A DNA stretch of 64,000 nucleotides from assembly GCA_026706075.1 (NCBI GenBank), contig JAPOZM010000031.1, positions 1-64,000 on the forward strand, read 5' to 3'. The notes under the pieces were generated by a model. That model searched no databases and was not told where the DNA came from. It saw only the letters and a program-made list of their open reading frames with translations. Shown here piece after piece: positions 25,515-34,418 of this stretch. The position numbers and the translations under genes were made by a program. Source of the DNA: Gemmatimonadaceae bacterium. GTDB taxonomy: Bacteria > Latescibacterota > UBA2968 > UBA8231. Within the stretch, counting starts at the first letter, position 1; each line of letters begins with the position of its first letter.

Positions 25515-27050
25515 ATGAACGCCACCCGCCGAACCGCCTCCCGCCTCCGGCTCGCGCTGCTGCCGCTGAGCCTCTCCCTTCCCCTCCCTCTCCACGCCCA
25601 GGACGGAGTCATCGACTTCGCCCTCTCCCGCATCGACACGGGCGAGGTGTGGGTCAGCCCCTACTTCGGGTACAACGGGCCCAAGCTGGTCTTCGACGGC
25701 GACGACTTCTACGCCGTGGGCATGTGGGGGCTCGATCCGTCCACCGCCAAGGGGGTCGTCTACCGCGGCGGCGAGGAGGGCTGGGAGCGGTTCTACGACT
25801 GGGGCACCCACGACTACCAGCCGGGCCTGGTGCTGCTCGACAGCGAGCGGCGGCTGGTCCTCGTCCATCCCCGCCTCCTCGACGGGCCCCGCATCCTCCA
25901 CCAGCAGGGCCGCGGCGACCCGGACAGCTTCGAGGAGGTGGCCTTGCCCGCGGGCCTGGGCAAGGCCGGGTACGTCGGCGCCGCCATGGACGGCGACCGC
26001 CTGATCCTCGGGTACATCGCCGACCCGGCGACCTACTCCTTCCTCGTCGCCTGGGTCGATCTCGACACCGGCGAGTGGGGAGGCCCCCACCTGCTGGCGC
26101 GGGAGCAGCGTGCCGAGGAGCCGTACACCACCTGGCTCTACCCCGTGATCTGGCCCGACGGCGACGGCTTCCACCTCGTGGTCAGCAACAACGGCGACCT
26201 GAGCGGCTACTACAACCGCATCAACTACCTCTACGTGCCCTACGCCGATCCCCTCTCGGCCGAGGTTGAGGTGGTGGCCGACGTCGTGCCCTGGACGCAG
26301 AACATCGCCTACGCCGAGGCCATGTGGAAGGGGGCCGACGGGGCCCTCTACCTCACCGGCCAGTACGAGCCCGAGGGCGGCAACAACCGGCTGATGGTCT
26401 ACCGGCGGGACCCCGAAACCCGGCAGTGGGAGGAGACGGTCATCGGGGGGGCCGCGGTGGCCGCGGTCTACGAGACCCAGGCCCGGCCCGGGGAGCTGTG
26501 GATGGCCGTGACCCACGGCAGCGCCCTGCTGCTGTACCGCGCCGAGGAGGGGGGCCGCGAATGGACGAGGGCCGACGTGGCCAGCTTCGACGGCCACGGC
26601 CTGCAGAGCCTGTGGTTCCTCTACGGGATCTCGCCCACCAGCGGCAGCGTGCTGCCCGACGGGCCGTGCGCCGTCTTCAGCAGCGGCCCCCATCCAAACC
26701 TGGAGCTGTGGTTCGTGCGCTTCCGCACGGCGCCGCCCACGGCGGTCAGCGGCCTCGGGGAGGCCACGCCCCGGGCGAGCCGGCTGGACCCGGCCTACCC
26801 GAACCCCTTCAACGCCGGCACGGTCCTGACCTTCGAGATCGGCCGCCAGGCGGAGGTCGACCTGCGCGTCCACGATCTGCTCGGACGCCCCCTGGTGACC
26901 CTGCGCAGCGAACGGATGGCCCCCGGGCGCTACCGGGCGCGCTGGGACGGGACCCTCGCCGACGGCGGCAGCCTCGGCAGCGGCGTCTACATCCTGCGCC
27001 TGCGCGTCGGCGGCGACAGCTACACGCGCAAGGTGATGGTCCTGAGGTGA
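25515..27050 (+). CDS. Secreted beta-propeller-like protein with C-terminal FlgD-like sorting tail
   Basis: The 511-residue protein begins with a signal peptide (RLALLPLSLSLPLPLHAQ, cleavage near residue 29). The middle, about residues 35-400, consists of repeated beta-strand segments with Trp/Tyr-Asp patterns (GLDPSTAKGVVYRGG, SFLVAWVDLDTGEWGGPHLL, NNRLMVYRRDPETRQW) suggesting a propeller with no recognised catalytic residues. The last 80 residues are the sorting tail: AYPNPFNAGTVLTFEI ... YRARWDGTLADGG ... GVYILRLRVGG ... RKVMVLR. A GGAGG ribosome-binding site precedes the ATG. It lies 65 bases after PhzF and five bases before the cysteine synthase start. Confidence 0.8.
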   Translation: MNATRRTASRLRLALLPLSLSLPLPLHAQDGVIDFALSRIDTGEVWVSPYFGYNGPKLVFDGDDFYAVGMWGLDPSTAKGVVYRGGEEGWERFYDWGTHDYQPGLVLLDSERRLVLVHPRLLDGPRILHQQGRGDPDSFEEVALPAGLGKAGYVGAAMDGDRLILGYIADPATYSFLVAWVDLDTGEWGGPHLLAREQRAEEPYTTWLYPVIWPDGDGFHLVVSNNGDLSGYYNRINYLYVPYADPLSAEVEVVADVVPWTQNIAYAEAMWKGADGALYLTGQYEPEGGNNRLMVYRRDPETRQWEETVIGGAAVAAVYETQARPGELWMAVTHGSALLLYRAEEGGREWTRADVASFDGHGLQSLWFLYGISPTSGSVLPDGPCAVFSSGPHPNLELWFVRFRTAPPTAVSGLGEATPRASRLDPAYPNPFNAGTVLTFEIGRQAEVDLRVHDLLGRPLVTLRSERMAPGRYRARWDGTLADGGSLGSGVYILRLRVGGDSYTRKVMVLR

Positions 27051-27054
27051 CGGA

Positions 27055-28011
27055 GTGACGACCGGGATCCACGGCCACGTGACCGAGATGATCGGCGGCA
27101 CGCCGCTGATCCGCCTGCGCCACCTGTCGCCCGAGGGCGGGGCGACGATCCTCGGCAAGATGGAGTACCTCAACCCCGGCGGCAGCGTCAAGGACCGCAT
27201 CGCCCTGAGCATGGTGCGCGACGCCGAGGCCCGCGGCGTGCTCGAGCCGGAGACGACGATCGTCGAGGCCACCAGCGGCAACACCGGCATCGGCCTGGCC
27301 ATGCTCTGCGCCAGCCTGGGGTACCGCCTCATCCTGACCATGCCCGAGACGATGAGCTTCGAGCGCCGGGCCCTGGTGACCCGCTACGGCGCCGAGGTGG
27401 TGCTCACCCCGGGGGACCAGGACATGGCCGGCGCCGTGCGCCGCGCACGCGAGATCATCGACGGCAACCCGAACTGCCTGGAGCTGCGCCAGTTCGAGAA
27501 CCCCGCCAACCCGGAGGTCCACCGCCGCACCACCGGCCCCGAGATCCTCGAGGCCACCGGGGGGCGGATCGCCGCCTTCGTCACCGGCGTCGGCACCGGC
27601 GGCACGATCACCGGCGCCGGCCAGGTGCTCAAGGACGCCATTGACGGCATCGAGATCGTCGCCGTCGAGCCGGCGGCCTCGGCCGTGCTCTCCGGCGGCA
27701 AGGCCGGGCCCCACGCCATCGAGGGGATCGGCGCCGGCTTCGTGCCTTCGATCCTCAACCGCGAGATCATCGACCGCGTGCTCACCGTGGAGGACCGCGA
27801 CGCCTTCGACATGACCGAGGCCCTGGCCAGCCGCGAGTCGCTCCTGGTCGGCATCTCCTCGGGGGCCAACGTCGTCGCCGCGCGGCAGGTCGCCGAGGAG
27901 CTTCCCCCGGAGGCGACGGTGGTCACCGTCCTGTGCGACACGGGCACCCGCTACTTCTCGGTGGCCGAGTACTTCCGCGACCGCGACGCCCTCGGCGGCG
28001 GCTGGCTCTGA
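27055..28011 (+). CDS. Cysteine synthase (O-acetylserine sulfhydrylase) family PLP enzyme
   Basis: The 318-residue protein is a fold-type II PLP enzyme. It has EMIGGTPLIRL, NPGGSVKDRIAL with the PLP lysine K46, TSGNTGIGLAM near residue 72, the phosphate-binding GVGTGGTITGAG near 180, and GISSGANVVAARQVAEEL near 268. It should make cysteine from O-acetyl- or O-phosphoserine and sulfide. The GTG start at 27055, five bases after the preceding stop, is the only start that keeps the family N-terminus. The next gene encodes a YeiH-type membrane protein, so the pair may handle sulfur supply. Confidence 0.93.
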   Translation: MTTGIHGHVTEMIGGTPLIRLRHLSPEGGATILGKMEYLNPGGSVKDRIALSMVRDAEARGVLEPETTIVEATSGNTGIGLAMLCASLGYRLILTMPETMSFERRALVTRYGAEVVLTPGDQDMAGAVRRAREIIDGNPNCLELRQFENPANPEVHRRTTGPEILEATGGRIAAFVTGVGTGGTITGAGQVLKDAIDGIEIVAVEPAASAVLSGGKAGPHAIEGIGAGFVPSILNREIIDRVLTVEDRDAFDMTEALASRESLLVGISSGANVVAARQVAEELPPEATVVTVLCDTGTRYFSVAEYFRDRDALGGGWL

Positions 28012-28024
28012 GGGCGGCGGCGCG

Positions 28025-29167
28025 GTGGCGATTCAGCGCACGGAGAGAGCCTTCGAGAGCCGCTTCCGGCGGCAGCTGGCGCAGTGGCACCGCGGCCATC
28101 CGCTGCCGGGGGTCCTCCTCTGCGGCGTCCTGGCCTGGCTCGCCTTCCAGCTGCGGGACCTGCCCTGGCCGCCCTTCACCCTCGCCGGCGGCCACCATCC
28201 CCTGAGCCCGGTCCTGCTGGCCCTGCTCCTCGGCATGGCGCTGCGGAACCTGGTGCCGGGTACCGCCGCCCTGAAGCCCGGCGCCGACTTCGTCATCCGC
28301 CGGGTGCTGCTCCTCGGCATCGTCCTGCTCGGGGCCAGTCTCGACTTCCACGACCTGGTCCGCATCGGCCTCGGCGTGCTCGCCGGCGTCGTCGCCCTCA
28401 TCGTGCTCGTCGTCCTCCTGGCCCGCGCCCTGGCCCCCCGCTTCGGCCTGGGGCGCAAGCTGGCCCTGCTCCTGGGCCTGGGCACCGCCATCTGCGGCAC
28501 CACGGCCATCGTCGCCGCGGCGCCGGTGATGGAGTGCGAGGAGCGGGAGGTGGCGGTCTCCGTGGCCACCGTGAACCTCCTCGGCGTGATGGCCATGCTC
28601 GCCTTCCCCGCCCTGGCCGCGGTGCTGGCCCTGTCGCCGGAGATCTACGGTCTCTGGTGCGGGCTGGCGATCCACGCGACGCCGCAGGTCCTGGCCGCCG
28701 GCTTCGCCCACCCGGGGGACGGCCAGACGGCCGGCGAGGTGGCCACCATCGTCAAGCTGGTCCGCATCTCGATGCTGGGGCCGGCGGTGCTCGTCCTGGG
28801 CGCGCTCTACGCCCGCCACCGCCGGCGCGAGACGGCCTACGTCGGCCGCCGGGTCGACTACCGGGGGCTGGTGCCGGGGTTCCTGCTGCTGTTCCTGCTC
28901 GCCGCCTTCCTGCGCACCACCGGGTTCCTGCCCGACGTGACCTTCCACATGACCGACCGCTTCCTCTTCGGCGAGGGGGACCGCACCTGGAACCTGGCGC
29001 AGCTTGCCTCCGCCGCGGCCACGTGGCTGATCACCGCCGCCATGGCCGGCGTCGGCCTGATGACGCAGCTGAGCTCCCTGGCGATCGGCGGCGCCCGGCC
29101 CTTCGGCCTGGGCCTGGCGTGCAGCCTGGTGCTGGCCGTGCTCGGCCTCGCCTATGCGGCGGTCTGA
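28025..29167 (+). CDS. YeiH family putative sulfate exporter (integral membrane)
   Basis: The 380-residue protein has about ten hydrophobic segments and matches the UPF0324/YeiH family: LSPVLLALLLGMALRNLVPG, FVIRRVLLLGIVLLGASLDF, GLGTAICGTTAIVAAAPVM (near residue 155), the WCGLAIHATPQVLAAGFA segment near 220 and LVRISMLGPAVLVLGALYARHRR near 250. The family is annotated as sulfate or other anion exporter from limited evidence. GTG start at 28025, 13 bases after the cysteine synthase stop, so co-transcribed. It is convergent with the selenoprotein candidate. Confidence 0.85.
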   Translation: MAIQRTERAFESRFRRQLAQWHRGHPLPGVLLCGVLAWLAFQLRDLPWPPFTLAGGHHPLSPVLLALLLGMALRNLVPGTAALKPGADFVIRRVLLLGIVLLGASLDFHDLVRIGLGVLAGVVALIVLVVLLARALAPRFGLGRKLALLLGLGTAICGTTAIVAAAPVMECEEREVAVSVATVNLLGVMAMLAFPALAAVLALSPEIYGLWCGLAIHATPQVLAAGFAHPGDGQTAGEVATIVKLVRISMLGPAVLVLGALYARHRRRETAYVGRRVDYRGLVPGFLLLFLLAAFLRTTGFLPDVTFHMTDRFLFGEGDRTWNLAQLASAAATWLITAAMAGVGLMTQLSSLAIGGARPFGLGLACSLVLAVLGLAYAAV

Positions 29168-29180
29168 AGGCCGCCCCTAC

Positions 29181-29762
29181 TCACTCTCCTTCGCGCCGCG
29201 GCGACAGCGCCCGGGCCGCGGCGAGCAGCACCTCGCGCGCCAGCCGCACCCGGTACACAGGGTTCACGTACTGGAACCGGACGCGGCCCTCGGTGACGAG
29301 GAACACGGCCGGCACGGGAAGCCCCGGCCGGCCCTCGGGCCGGAAGGCGACGCCGTAAGCGTGGGCCAGCTTCAGCTCCGGGTCGGAGAGCAGGGGCATC
29401 CCCAGCCCCCAGTCCACCGCGGTCTTCGCCAGCACCTCCGGCGGATCGATGCAGACGGCGATGATGCGGAATCCCAGCTCGTTCAGCGTATCCGAGTCTG
29501 CTTGCAGTTGGACCAACTGCTTGCGGCAGTGCGGTCACCAGTGGGCGCGGTAGAACACCACGACCGCGGGACCCGCCTTCAGGGCCTCTCCGAGATCGAA
29601 CGGTTCGCCCGAGGCATCGGGCCACACGCCGCCGGGCGCCTCGCTGCCGATGAGCAGGGGCCGGACCTGGTCTGGCGCCTCGGGGATCGGGTGCTCGTCG
29701 GCGCCGGCCAGACAGGCCGCCAGCAGCGCGGCACCGATTGGGATCGAGGATCTGGATCGCAT
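29181..29762 (-). CDS. Candidate selenoprotein: AhpC/TSA-redoxin-like lipoprotein with in-frame TGA at the catalytic cysteine
   Basis: Reading through one in-frame TGA (29535-29537, codon 76) gives a 193-residue protein. Residues 1-17 form a lipoprotein signal (ALLAAC, lipidated Cys17). A redoxin fold follows: IGSEAPGGVWPDASG, VVVFYRAHW-(TGA)-PHCRKQL, then GFRIIAVCIDPPE, LGMPLLSDPELKLAHAYGV and PVPAVFLVTEGRVRFQYVNP. The TGA takes the place of the first Cys of the WCPxC active site of this redoxin family and leaves Cys79, giving Sec76-x-x-Cys79. Sequence on both sides of the TGA is in the same frame and family-like, so a nonsense mutation or frameshift is a less economical reading. A hairpin with a GUC loop sits 14 bases downstream. 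The true stop is a second TGA. Expected role: thiol/selenol peroxidase or disulfide reductase in the periplasm. Confidence 0.8.
29498..29529 (-). promoter_or_regulatory. SECIS-like hairpin downstream of the in-frame TGA
   Basis: In the mRNA the upper stem pairs GCAGUUG (29520-29514) with CAACUGC (29510-29504), seven perfect base pairs closed by a GUC loop. A lower stem CUGC/GCAG (29529-29526 with 29501-29498) flanks it across a small internal loop. The loop starts 22 bases after the TGA and has G first, which fits the published bacterial SECIS pattern (G in the first two loop positions, loop 16-37 bases from UGA). It resembles the GGUC loop of E. coli fdhF. Confidence 0.7.
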
Positions 29763-29897
29763 GCGTTGCACCTTGCGGGAGGGAGGATGGGGGACGGCTG
29801 CGCGAATGATAGGGGACGGGCGCCGGGATGGCAGGGCCGCGGACCGTCCCGTAGATTCCCGCCGGCGAACCACGGGACCCACGTGAGGAGCGAGACG

Positions 29898-30707
29898 ATG
29901 ACGGCCACCCTGCCGGCGGAAGAGAAGCGGACCTTCTTCGAGGAGCAAGGCTACCTCGTGCTGGAGGGAATGCTCGACGAGGACGAGGTCGAGGCCTGCG
30001 CCGGCGAGATCGAGCGCCTGCATGCGCTGGCCGCCGGGATGTCGGACGAGGAGCGGAGCAAGGGCAGCTTCCAGCTGGAGCCCCACGCGGCCCCCGGCGC
30101 GGGAGAAGGGCGTCCCGTGCTGCGCAAGATCGAGAGGACCCGGCGGCACTCCGCCGTCTTCCGCGACCTCTCCGCCCATCCGCGGCTGCTCGCCACGATT
30201 CGTCTGCTCCTCGGCGACGACCTGCTGCTCTTCCGCAGCACCCTCATGCTCAAGCCCGCCCACCACGGCTCGGCCCACGGCCTGCACCAGGACTCGGCCT
30301 ACTGGCCCATGGAGCCGCCGTCGCTGGTGACGGTGAGCATCGCCCTCACCGACAGCGATCCGGAGAACGGCTGCATCCAGGTGATCCCGGGCAGCCACAA
30401 GTGGGGGATGCAGCGGTGGGGCCGCATCACCCGTCAGCGGGACCAGCCCCTCACCGACCGCGAGGACGTCGACACCAGCCAGTGCCGGCAGGTCCCCCTG
30501 AGGGCGGGCAGCGCCCTTCTCTTCCACAGCCTGATCGTGCACGGCTCGGGGCCCAACAACAGCCCGAGGCCGCGGCACACGGCGCTCTACGCCTACTTTC
30601 CGCCGACGGTGCGGTACCGGCCGGGGGAGGGCAGGCCGCGGGAGATGACCTTCCCTGTCGTCCACGGGCTCGGCGGCCGCACCGAGCTGACCCTGAGCGC
30701 CGACTGA
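29898..30707 (+). CDS. Phytanoyl-CoA dioxygenase (PhyH) family Fe(II)/2-oxoglutarate oxygenase
   Basis: The 269-residue protein has the PhyH double-stranded beta-helix. The iron-binding HxD is in GLHQDSAYW (H130, D132), the distal His is in LIVHGSGPNNS (H215), and an Arg for 2-oxoglutarate lies in SPRPRHTALYAYFPP near 224-226. ENGCIQVIPGSHKWG is typical of the family. It should hydroxylate a small organic substrate, unknown here. The ATG at 29898 follows a GAGGAGCGAG ribosome-binding region. The sugar-isomerase gene follows 19 bases after the stop, suggesting an operon. It is divergent from the selenoprotein candidate. Confidence 0.9.
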   Translation: MTATLPAEEKRTFFEEQGYLVLEGMLDEDEVEACAGEIERLHALAAGMSDEERSKGSFQLEPHAAPGAGEGRPVLRKIERTRRHSAVFRDLSAHPRLLATIRLLLGDDLLLFRSTLMLKPAHHGSAHGLHQDSAYWPMEPPSLVTVSIALTDSDPENGCIQVIPGSHKWGMQRWGRITRQRDQPLTDREDVDTSQCRQVPLRAGSALLFHSLIVHGSGPNNSPRPRHTALYAYFPPTVRYRPGEGRPREMTFPVVHGLGGRTELTLSAD

Positions 30708-30725
30708 GGCGGGGCGGTCCGACCG

Positions 30726-31547
30726 ATGCAGCTGATCGTGTTCTCCAAGATGCTGGCCGCCCTCGGCGTGGACGAGCTGGGAGACCTTGCCGGCCGCCTC
30801 GGCATCGACGGCTACGACCTCGCCGTGAGGCCCGGCCACCCGGTGAATCCCGACAACGTCTCCGAGGCCCTGCCGGCGGCGGCCGAGAGCCTGCGGCGGC
30901 GGGGGTTCGACATCCCCCTGATCACGGCCGACACCGGCCTGGTCGACCCCGGGGCTCCCGGGGCGGAGCCGCTGCTCGAGGCGATGGCCAGGGCCGGCGT
31001 GCCGCGGGTGAAGCTCGGCTATTTCAAGCTCGATCCCGCCGCCGACTACTGGGAGGCCGTCGACGCCGGCCGCGACAGGCTGTCCCGCTGGGGAGAGCTG
31101 GCCGCCGCCCACGGCGTGCAGGTCGTCTATCACACCCACTCGAACCGCTGCCTGGGGCTGAACGCCGGCATGCTCGCCCACCTGCTGCGCGGCCTCGACC
31201 CCGCCCGGGTCGGCGCCTACCTCGACACGGGGCATCTCGTGGGCGAGGGCGAGGAGTTCGCCGTGGCCCTCGCCATCCACCGGGAACACCTGTCGGCGGT
31301 GGCCCTGAAGGACTTCCTGCTGCGCCGCGAGGAGCGCCACGGGCACGGCCGCAAGGTCCGGGACGTGGTCGAGGCCGGGCAGGGGATGGCCGATTTCACC
31401 GCCGTCTTCGAGATCCTGCGCGACCACGGCTACGGCGGCCCGGCGTCGATTCACTGCGAGTTCCACCTCCCCGCCGACGGGTTCGACGCGGCCGTGACGC
31501 GGGAGGCGGGGTTCTTCGTCGGCCTGCGGCGCCGCGTCTTCGGCTAG
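30726..31547 (+). CDS. Sugar phosphate isomerase/epimerase (xylose isomerase-like TIM barrel)
   Basis: The 273-residue protein belongs to the AP-endonuclease-2/sugar isomerase fold. It shows the barrel strands GIDGYDLAVRPGHP, GVPRVKLGYFKLD, GVQVVYHTHSNRCLG (near residue 138), VGAYLDTGHLVGEG (near 165), HLSAVALKDFLL (near 195) and GPASIHCEFH (near 245), which supply the His/Asp/Glu metal ligands. Such enzymes isomerise or dehydrate sugars and inositol derivatives. Its pairing with PhyH is common in FCB bacteria with large catabolic repertoires. The substrate is unknown. Confidence 0.88.
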   Translation: MQLIVFSKMLAALGVDELGDLAGRLGIDGYDLAVRPGHPVNPDNVSEALPAAAESLRRRGFDIPLITADTGLVDPGAPGAEPLLEAMARAGVPRVKLGYFKLDPAADYWEAVDAGRDRLSRWGELAAAHGVQVVYHTHSNRCLGLNAGMLAHLLRGLDPARVGAYLDTGHLVGEGEEFAVALAIHREHLSAVALKDFLLRREERHGHGRKVRDVVEAGQGMADFTAVFEILRDHGYGGPASIHCEFHLPADGFDAAVTREAGFFVGLRRRVFG

Positions 31548-31561
31548 GCCCCGCGCGACCC

Positions 31562-32311
31562 TTGCCCAGGCGCGGTCTCACCCTGCTGGTGATTCCCGAG
31601 GAGGGCGGGACCACCTACGAGTTCAAGGTCGCCCGCATCTACCTGTGGGGCCTGGCCCTCGTCGCCGCCGGCCTCGTGGGACTCCTCGTCGTCGGCTGGC
31701 GCGCCCAGCAGAGGGCCGACTACCTGGCTCAGCGGGTCGAACGGCTGGAGTACGACCGGGCGATCCTCGCGGAGGAGGTGGCCTCCATCGCCGAGCTCGA
31801 GGAGATCCTCCAGGGGCTCAAGACCCGCAACGACCAGCTGCGCATGCTCACGGCCGAGGCCTTCGGCCTCCAGGGGGCTGAGGCCCCGGGGCCGGCACCC
31901 CAGGAGCGGCAGGACTACATCCCCCTGACCCACCGTCTCCGCTACGGCAGTCTTGGCTCGGTGCCGACCCTGAAGCCGGTGCGCACCCCCGCCTGGGACC
32001 CCACGGACCAGGGCGTGCTGCTGCAGGCCCCGGGCGGCACCCTGGTACGGGCCAGCGCCGCTGGACAGGTCGACCGGACGCGCTTCGACCTCTCCTCGGG
32101 ATGGTACGAGGTGAGTCTCGACCACGGCCACGGCCTCATGACGAGCTACGCCGGGATCGGCGCCATCGCCGTCGAGGCCGGGGACTACGTGCACAAGGGC
32201 CAGCCCCTCGGGCTGACCGCCCGGCCCCCGGGAGCGCCCCCCGGGCTCCGCTTCCAGGTCCTGGAGCAGGGCCGCGACCGCACCTCCGTCTGTCAGCAGC
32301 TCTGGTTGTGA
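31562..32311 (+). CDS. M23 (LytM-fold) family membrane-anchored protein lacking the catalytic histidines
   Basis: The 249-residue protein has an N-terminal transmembrane helix (IYLWGLALVAAGLVGLLVVG, about residue 22-42), then a coiled coil (about 45-100), then a LytM/M23 domain at about 130-249. The family core is visible (WYEVSLDHGHGLMTSYAGIG, AGDYVHKGQPLGLT). The zinc ligands are missing: the usual HxGxD is replaced around ASAAGQVDRTRFD, and the final HLHFEV is GLRFQV. It may therefore be a non-catalytic regulator in the manner of EnvC/NlpD, not a peptidase. A TTG at 31562 is assumed because the following residues (PRRGLTLLVIPEEGGTTYEFK) match the family start; a GTG nine codons later is possible. 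Confidence 0.75.
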   Translation: MPRRGLTLLVIPEEGGTTYEFKVARIYLWGLALVAAGLVGLLVVGWRAQQRADYLAQRVERLEYDRAILAEEVASIAELEEILQGLKTRNDQLRMLTAEAFGLQGAEAPGPAPQERQDYIPLTHRLRYGSLGSVPTLKPVRTPAWDPTDQGVLLQAPGGTLVRASAAGQVDRTRFDLSSGWYEVSLDHGHGLMTSYAGIGAIAVEAGDYVHKGQPLGLTARPPGAPPGLRFQVLEQGRDRTSVCQQLWL

Positions 32312-32350
32312 GGGGCGGAGGGGAGCCTTCCCCGGCCTCCGCGGTACATG

Positions 32351-32388
32351 AAGAAGGGGTCCACCGGACGACCGGTGGACCCCTTCTT
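32351..32388. terminator. Bidirectional rho-independent terminator
   Basis: Arms 32351-32367 and 32372-32388 form a perfect 17-base inverted repeat with an ACGA loop; the outer A/T bases (AAGAAGG / CCTTCTT) supply the T-tract on either strand. It separates the convergent M23 gene and groEL. Confidence 0.9.
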
Positions 32389-32423
32389 TGTCGATGCCGC
32401 GGTGCAGCCGAAGCTGCCCGCTC

Positions 32424-34085
<1,662 letters not shown>

Positions 34086-34097
34086 TTACGAGAGTCC

Positions 34098-34124
34098 GTA
34101 GCACTCCCGTTACGAGAGTGCTAC
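34098..34124 (-). promoter_or_regulatory. CIRCE operator (HrcA-binding site) of groEL
   Basis: The sequence is GTAGCACTC, nine bases, GAGTGCTAC: a perfect 9-9-9 inverted repeat that matches the CIRCE consensus TTAGCACTC-N9-GAGTGCTAA except at the outermost bases. It lies 48 bases upstream of the groEL ATG, the usual place. HrcA should repress groEL here until heat shock. Confidence 0.92.
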
Positions 34125-34331
34125 ACGCCTTTTCTCAGTCCGAGAAGTTATCGTGAGAGTGTTGGGAGCGCAAGCGCCGCCCGCCGCCTGGCAGGCGCAC
34201 TCCCCGGGGCGAGCCCGCCGGGCATTCCCAACCCCCGGCTCTTCCCGAGCCCCCGCAGGCGGCCACGGCCTGACCGGCTGCCCGGATCCGCAACGGCCGC
34301 ATGGCCGCGGCCCCCGGCACGGCGGGCCCCC
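34125..34331. other. Intergenic segment without a gene
   Basis: This part of the 369-base gap between groEL and the 34419 gene is GC-rich with no supported reading frame or RNA gene. The groEL promoter should lie in its first 50 bases; a GATAAC hexamer on the minus strand near 34150 is a weak -10 candidate. Confidence 0.4.
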
Positions 34332-34360
34332 GGTTGCCGGGAAATCCCGGACCGGCTATC
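34332..34360 (+). promoter_or_regulatory. Putative sigma70-type promoter with palindromic spacer
   Basis: TTGCCG (34332-34337) and TATCTT (34355-34360) are 17 bases apart, each matching four of six consensus positions. Between them is a perfect palindrome CCGGGA-AA-TCCCGG (34335-34348) that overlaps the -35 end and could be an operator. The 34419 gene starts 59 bases downstream. Confidence 0.45.
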
Positions 34361-34418
34361 TTCCACGGCTGCGAAAACCCCCATTCCTTCAACGAAAACA
34401 ACAACTTAGCGGATCCCC

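Noticed and set aside
29535..29537. Reading the TGA as a simple nonsense mutation in a redoxin pseudogene
   Set aside because: The rest of the gene is intact on both sides in the same frame, the TGA replaces precisely the catalytic Cys codon, and a SECIS-like hairpin follows. It remains the fallback reading if Sec machinery is absent.
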